The notes below the pieces were generated by a model. The model saw only the letters and a program-made list of their open reading frames with translations, ran no database searches and was not told the origin of the DNA. From assembly GCA_036404275.1 (NCBI GenBank), contig DASXAM010000231.1, positions 1 to 7,405 on the forward strand: a stretch of DNA of 7,405 nt, given 5' to 3'. The translations under genes and the position numbers were made by a program. This document shows positions 6,272-7,405 of this stretch, piece by piece; position 1 is the first letter of the stretch; every line of letters begins with the position of its first letter. This DNA comes from AP-15 sp036404275. GTDB lineage: Bacteria; Pseudomonadota; Alphaproteobacteria; ATCC43930; CGMCC-115725.

Positions 6272-6290
6272 ATGACAGGCCGCGGCCGCG
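6254..6290 (+). repeat. GC inverted repeat across the moeB stop codon (possible terminator stem)
   Basis: CGCGGCCGC (6254-6262) and GCGGCCGCG (6282-6290) form a perfect 9-bp stem around a 19-base loop that contains the moeB TGA (6269-6271). Each arm contains GCGGCCGC. A strong hairpin is expected in the 3' end of the mRNA, but no T-run follows, so intrinsic termination is uncertain; it may instead protect the transcript end or be chance in GC-rich DNA. Confidence 0.35.
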
Positions 6291-6294
6291 CTCA

Positions 6295-6477
6295 TCACCT
6301 GGTGTCTTGGGCATGGGCGTGCCTTGGGTTCGGTGAACCTCCCGGGCGGTTCGCGTAGACCGACCGCCGCCGCCAAGCCAAACCAAACACCAGCAGCGCG
6401 CCGCCAATAAGCGCCAGCGCGCTCGGCTCCGGCACAGAAGGCGGGCTGAAGCTGCAGCCGGTGTTCCGGGCGTGCAA
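6295..6477 (-). pseudogene. Orphan PEP-CTERM sorting tail, remnant of an exported protein gene
   Basis: On the minus strand this 60-codon frame contains a textbook PEP-CTERM tail: VPEPSALAL (residues 15-23, PEP at 16-18), a hydrophobic segment to about residue 34 and WRRR (35-38). About 22 further residues follow, longer than usual for the family, before TGA at 6295-6297. Nothing resembling a protein body precedes the tail. The frame has stops just upstream (TAG at 6484-6486 and a TGA about 30 bases further), the only possible start is a TTG at 6475-6477, no ribosome binding site or signal peptide is seen, and only 56 bases separate it from the end of the neighbouring FAH-family gene. It therefore looks like the 3' end of a gene whose 5' part was deleted. 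The alternative, an expressed micro-ORF, is unlikely because export needs a signal peptide. Confidence 0.7.
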
Positions 6478-6533
6478 GCTCCGCTACACAAATTTCCGCC
6501 CGCCCGGGCCCGTTCAATCCGATCGTCGCAACC

Positions 6534-7319
6534 TCACTCGCCTTCGCGCACGACCGGGTTGGTCAAGGTGCCGATGCCGGTGATCTCGATGTCGATCGAG
6601 TCGCCGTGCTTGACGTTCTCGGGCGCGCCCTCGGTGCCCATCCACACCACGTCGCCGGGATAGAGCGTCAAATATTGCGACATCCGGCTGATAAACTGGG
6701 CCGGGCCGAACAGCATATGGTCGGTCTTGAAGCGGATTTTTTCGTCGCCGTTGACGCGGATAATCGTGTGCGCCGCGGCGAGGTCGAAATCGGTTTCGAT
6801 CCACGGCCCCATCGGCTTGAAGGTGTCGGCGTTTTTGGCGCGCCACAGCGTGCGGTCGCCGGCCTGCCAGGTGCGCTCGCTGAAATCATTGCCGATGGTC
6901 CAGCCGAGGACACAGGAGAGCGCGTCCTTTTCGGACAGGTGCTTCGCCTTTTTGCCGATGACGGCGACCAGCTCGCCCTCGTATTGGCAGCGCTCGGTCG
7001 CATCCTTTGGGATCACGATGTTGTCGCCGTGCGCCACCAGCGCGTTGTTGGCGCGATAGCCGATATCGGCGGCCTTGGGCAGGTTCGGCTCCTGCCCGCG
7101 TTTGCGCGCCGCCTCGATCACGTGCTCGGCATAGTTGAGGCCGGCGCAATAAAACGTCCGCGGCTCGACCGGCACCAGCAATTTGACGGTCGCGAATTTG
7201 TATTGCTTTGCGGTCTTTTTGTAGCCGGCAAACGGGTCGCCCTCGACCTCCGTCACCGTGTCGCCGTCGAGAATGCCATAGGCCGCCCGCCCCCCCGTTT
7301 CGAACCGTATCCAGCGCAT
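6534..7319 (-). CDS. Fumarylacetoacetate hydrolase (FAH) family protein
   Basis: The 261-residue protein has the FAH fold used by hydrolases, hydratases, isomerases and decarboxylases acting on 2-oxo or acylpyruvate intermediates of aromatic degradation. Metal ligands are visible as Glu114 and Glu116 (QYEGELVAVIG) with Asp145 (GWTIGNDFSER). Other family landmarks are FYCAGLNYAEH (57-67), IVIPKD (101-106), the KPMGPWIET lid/active-site segment (168-176), DHMLF (200-204) and GDVVWMGTEGAPENVKHGD (222-240). The start is ATG at 7319, with MRWIRFE as the usual family opening, because GGAGGAG lies seven bases upstream. A TTG-initiated version 13 codons longer would include the ribosome binding site in its coding sequence and is rejected. 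The substrate cannot be named; acylpyruvate or homoprotocatechuate-type intermediates are possible. No pathway partner is visible, and the gene converges on the sulfur operon. Confidence 0.9.
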   Translation of the reverse strand: MRWIRFETGGRAAYGILDGDTVTEVEGDPFAGYKKTAKQYKFATVKLLVPVEPRTFYCAGLNYAEHVIEAARKRGQEPNLPKAADIGYRANNALVAHGDNIVIPKDATERCQYEGELVAVIGKKAKHLSEKDALSCVLGWTIGNDFSERTWQAGDRTLWRAKNADTFKPMGPWIETDFDLAAAHTIIRVNGDEKIRFKTDHMLFGPAQFISRMSQYLTLYPGDVVWMGTEGAPENVKHGDSIDIEITGIGTLTNPVVREGE

Positions 7320-7326
7320 TTCCCAT

Positions 7327-7333
7327 CTCCTCC
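7327..7333 (-). promoter_or_regulatory. Strong ribosome binding site fixing the FAH-family start
   Basis: GGAGGAG on the minus strand, seven bases before the ATG at 7317-7319, is a near-ideal Shine-Dalgarno sequence. It decides the start codon against the longer frame that begins with TTG at 7358. Confidence 0.75.
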
Positions 7334-7405
7334 GGTTTGTCGCGTCCGCACGCGCCAATCTTCCACGGGAACCGGGGTTCGGAGCAAGCTGCTGAGCAAG
7401 GGCGG
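7334..7405 (-). promoter_or_regulatory. Upstream leader of the FAH-family gene with a short direct repeat
   Basis: The 72 bases upstream of the ribosome binding site hold no recognisable gene. GAGCAAG occurs twice on the plus strand (7382-7388 and 7394-7400), 12 bases start to start, reading CTTGCTC in the direction of transcription. The repeat could be part of a regulator site, but the evidence is slight. The window ends before a full promoter can be assessed. Confidence 0.25.

Noticed and set aside
7320..7358. Longer FAH-family protein from a TTG at 7358
   Set aside because: GGAGGAG at 7327-7333 would lie inside the coding sequence, and family members begin near the internal MRWIRFE.
1..7405. 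Mobile element, phage, CRISPR, tRNA or rRNA sequence
   Set aside because: I saw no transposase or integrase motif, no regular repeat-spacer pattern, no terminal inverted repeats and no tRNA-like cloverleaf on either strand.

Overview
The window is GC-rich with strongly GC-biased third codon positions, and almost every frame carries long meaningless ORFs. The gene families (Rrf2 regulator–cysK–moeB, a di-iron hydroxylase, an FAH-fold hydrolase and PEP-CTERM proteins) suggest a free-living alphaproteobacterium, perhaps Rhodospirillales or Hyphomicrobiales. This placement is an inference from gene content and style; no rRNA or marker gene is present.

Left part (1-3640), exported and envelope functions. 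A large secreted zinc metallopeptidase of the metzincin type (minus strand, start at 1466, C-terminus beyond the window edge) is divergent from an exported PEP-CTERM-type protein (1736-2782). The 269-bp spacer between them is AT-rich in its middle. It holds two perfect 7-bp-arm inverted repeats and candidate promoters for both directions. A membrane di-iron fatty acid hydroxylase/sterol desaturase family protein (2822-3640) follows the PEP-CTERM gene by 39 bp and may be cotranscribed with it.

Middle part (3941-6271), a sulfur-metabolism operon: an Rrf2-family regulator without the Fe-S cysteine cluster, then O-acetylserine sulfhydrylase CysK, then a MoeB/HesA-type E1-like adenylyltransferase. 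cysK and moeB are 11 bp apart. The set suggests cysteine synthesis and sulfur-carrier activation under a CymR-like local regulator. A 300-bp gene-free leader precedes it.

Right part (6295-7405), minus strand: a fumarylacetoacetate hydrolase family enzyme (start reassigned to 7319 from an excellent ribosome binding site). Between its 3' end and the 3' end of moeB lies an orphan PEP-CTERM sorting tail with no protein body, which looks like a gene remnant.

The strongest candidate for something undescribed is the divergent metallopeptidase/PEP-CTERM pair with its palindromic control region. Two separate PEP-CTERM-type tails in 7.4 kb imply that the genome encodes an exosortase elsewhere. No RNA genes, insertion sequences, CRISPR arrays or phage genes were seen.
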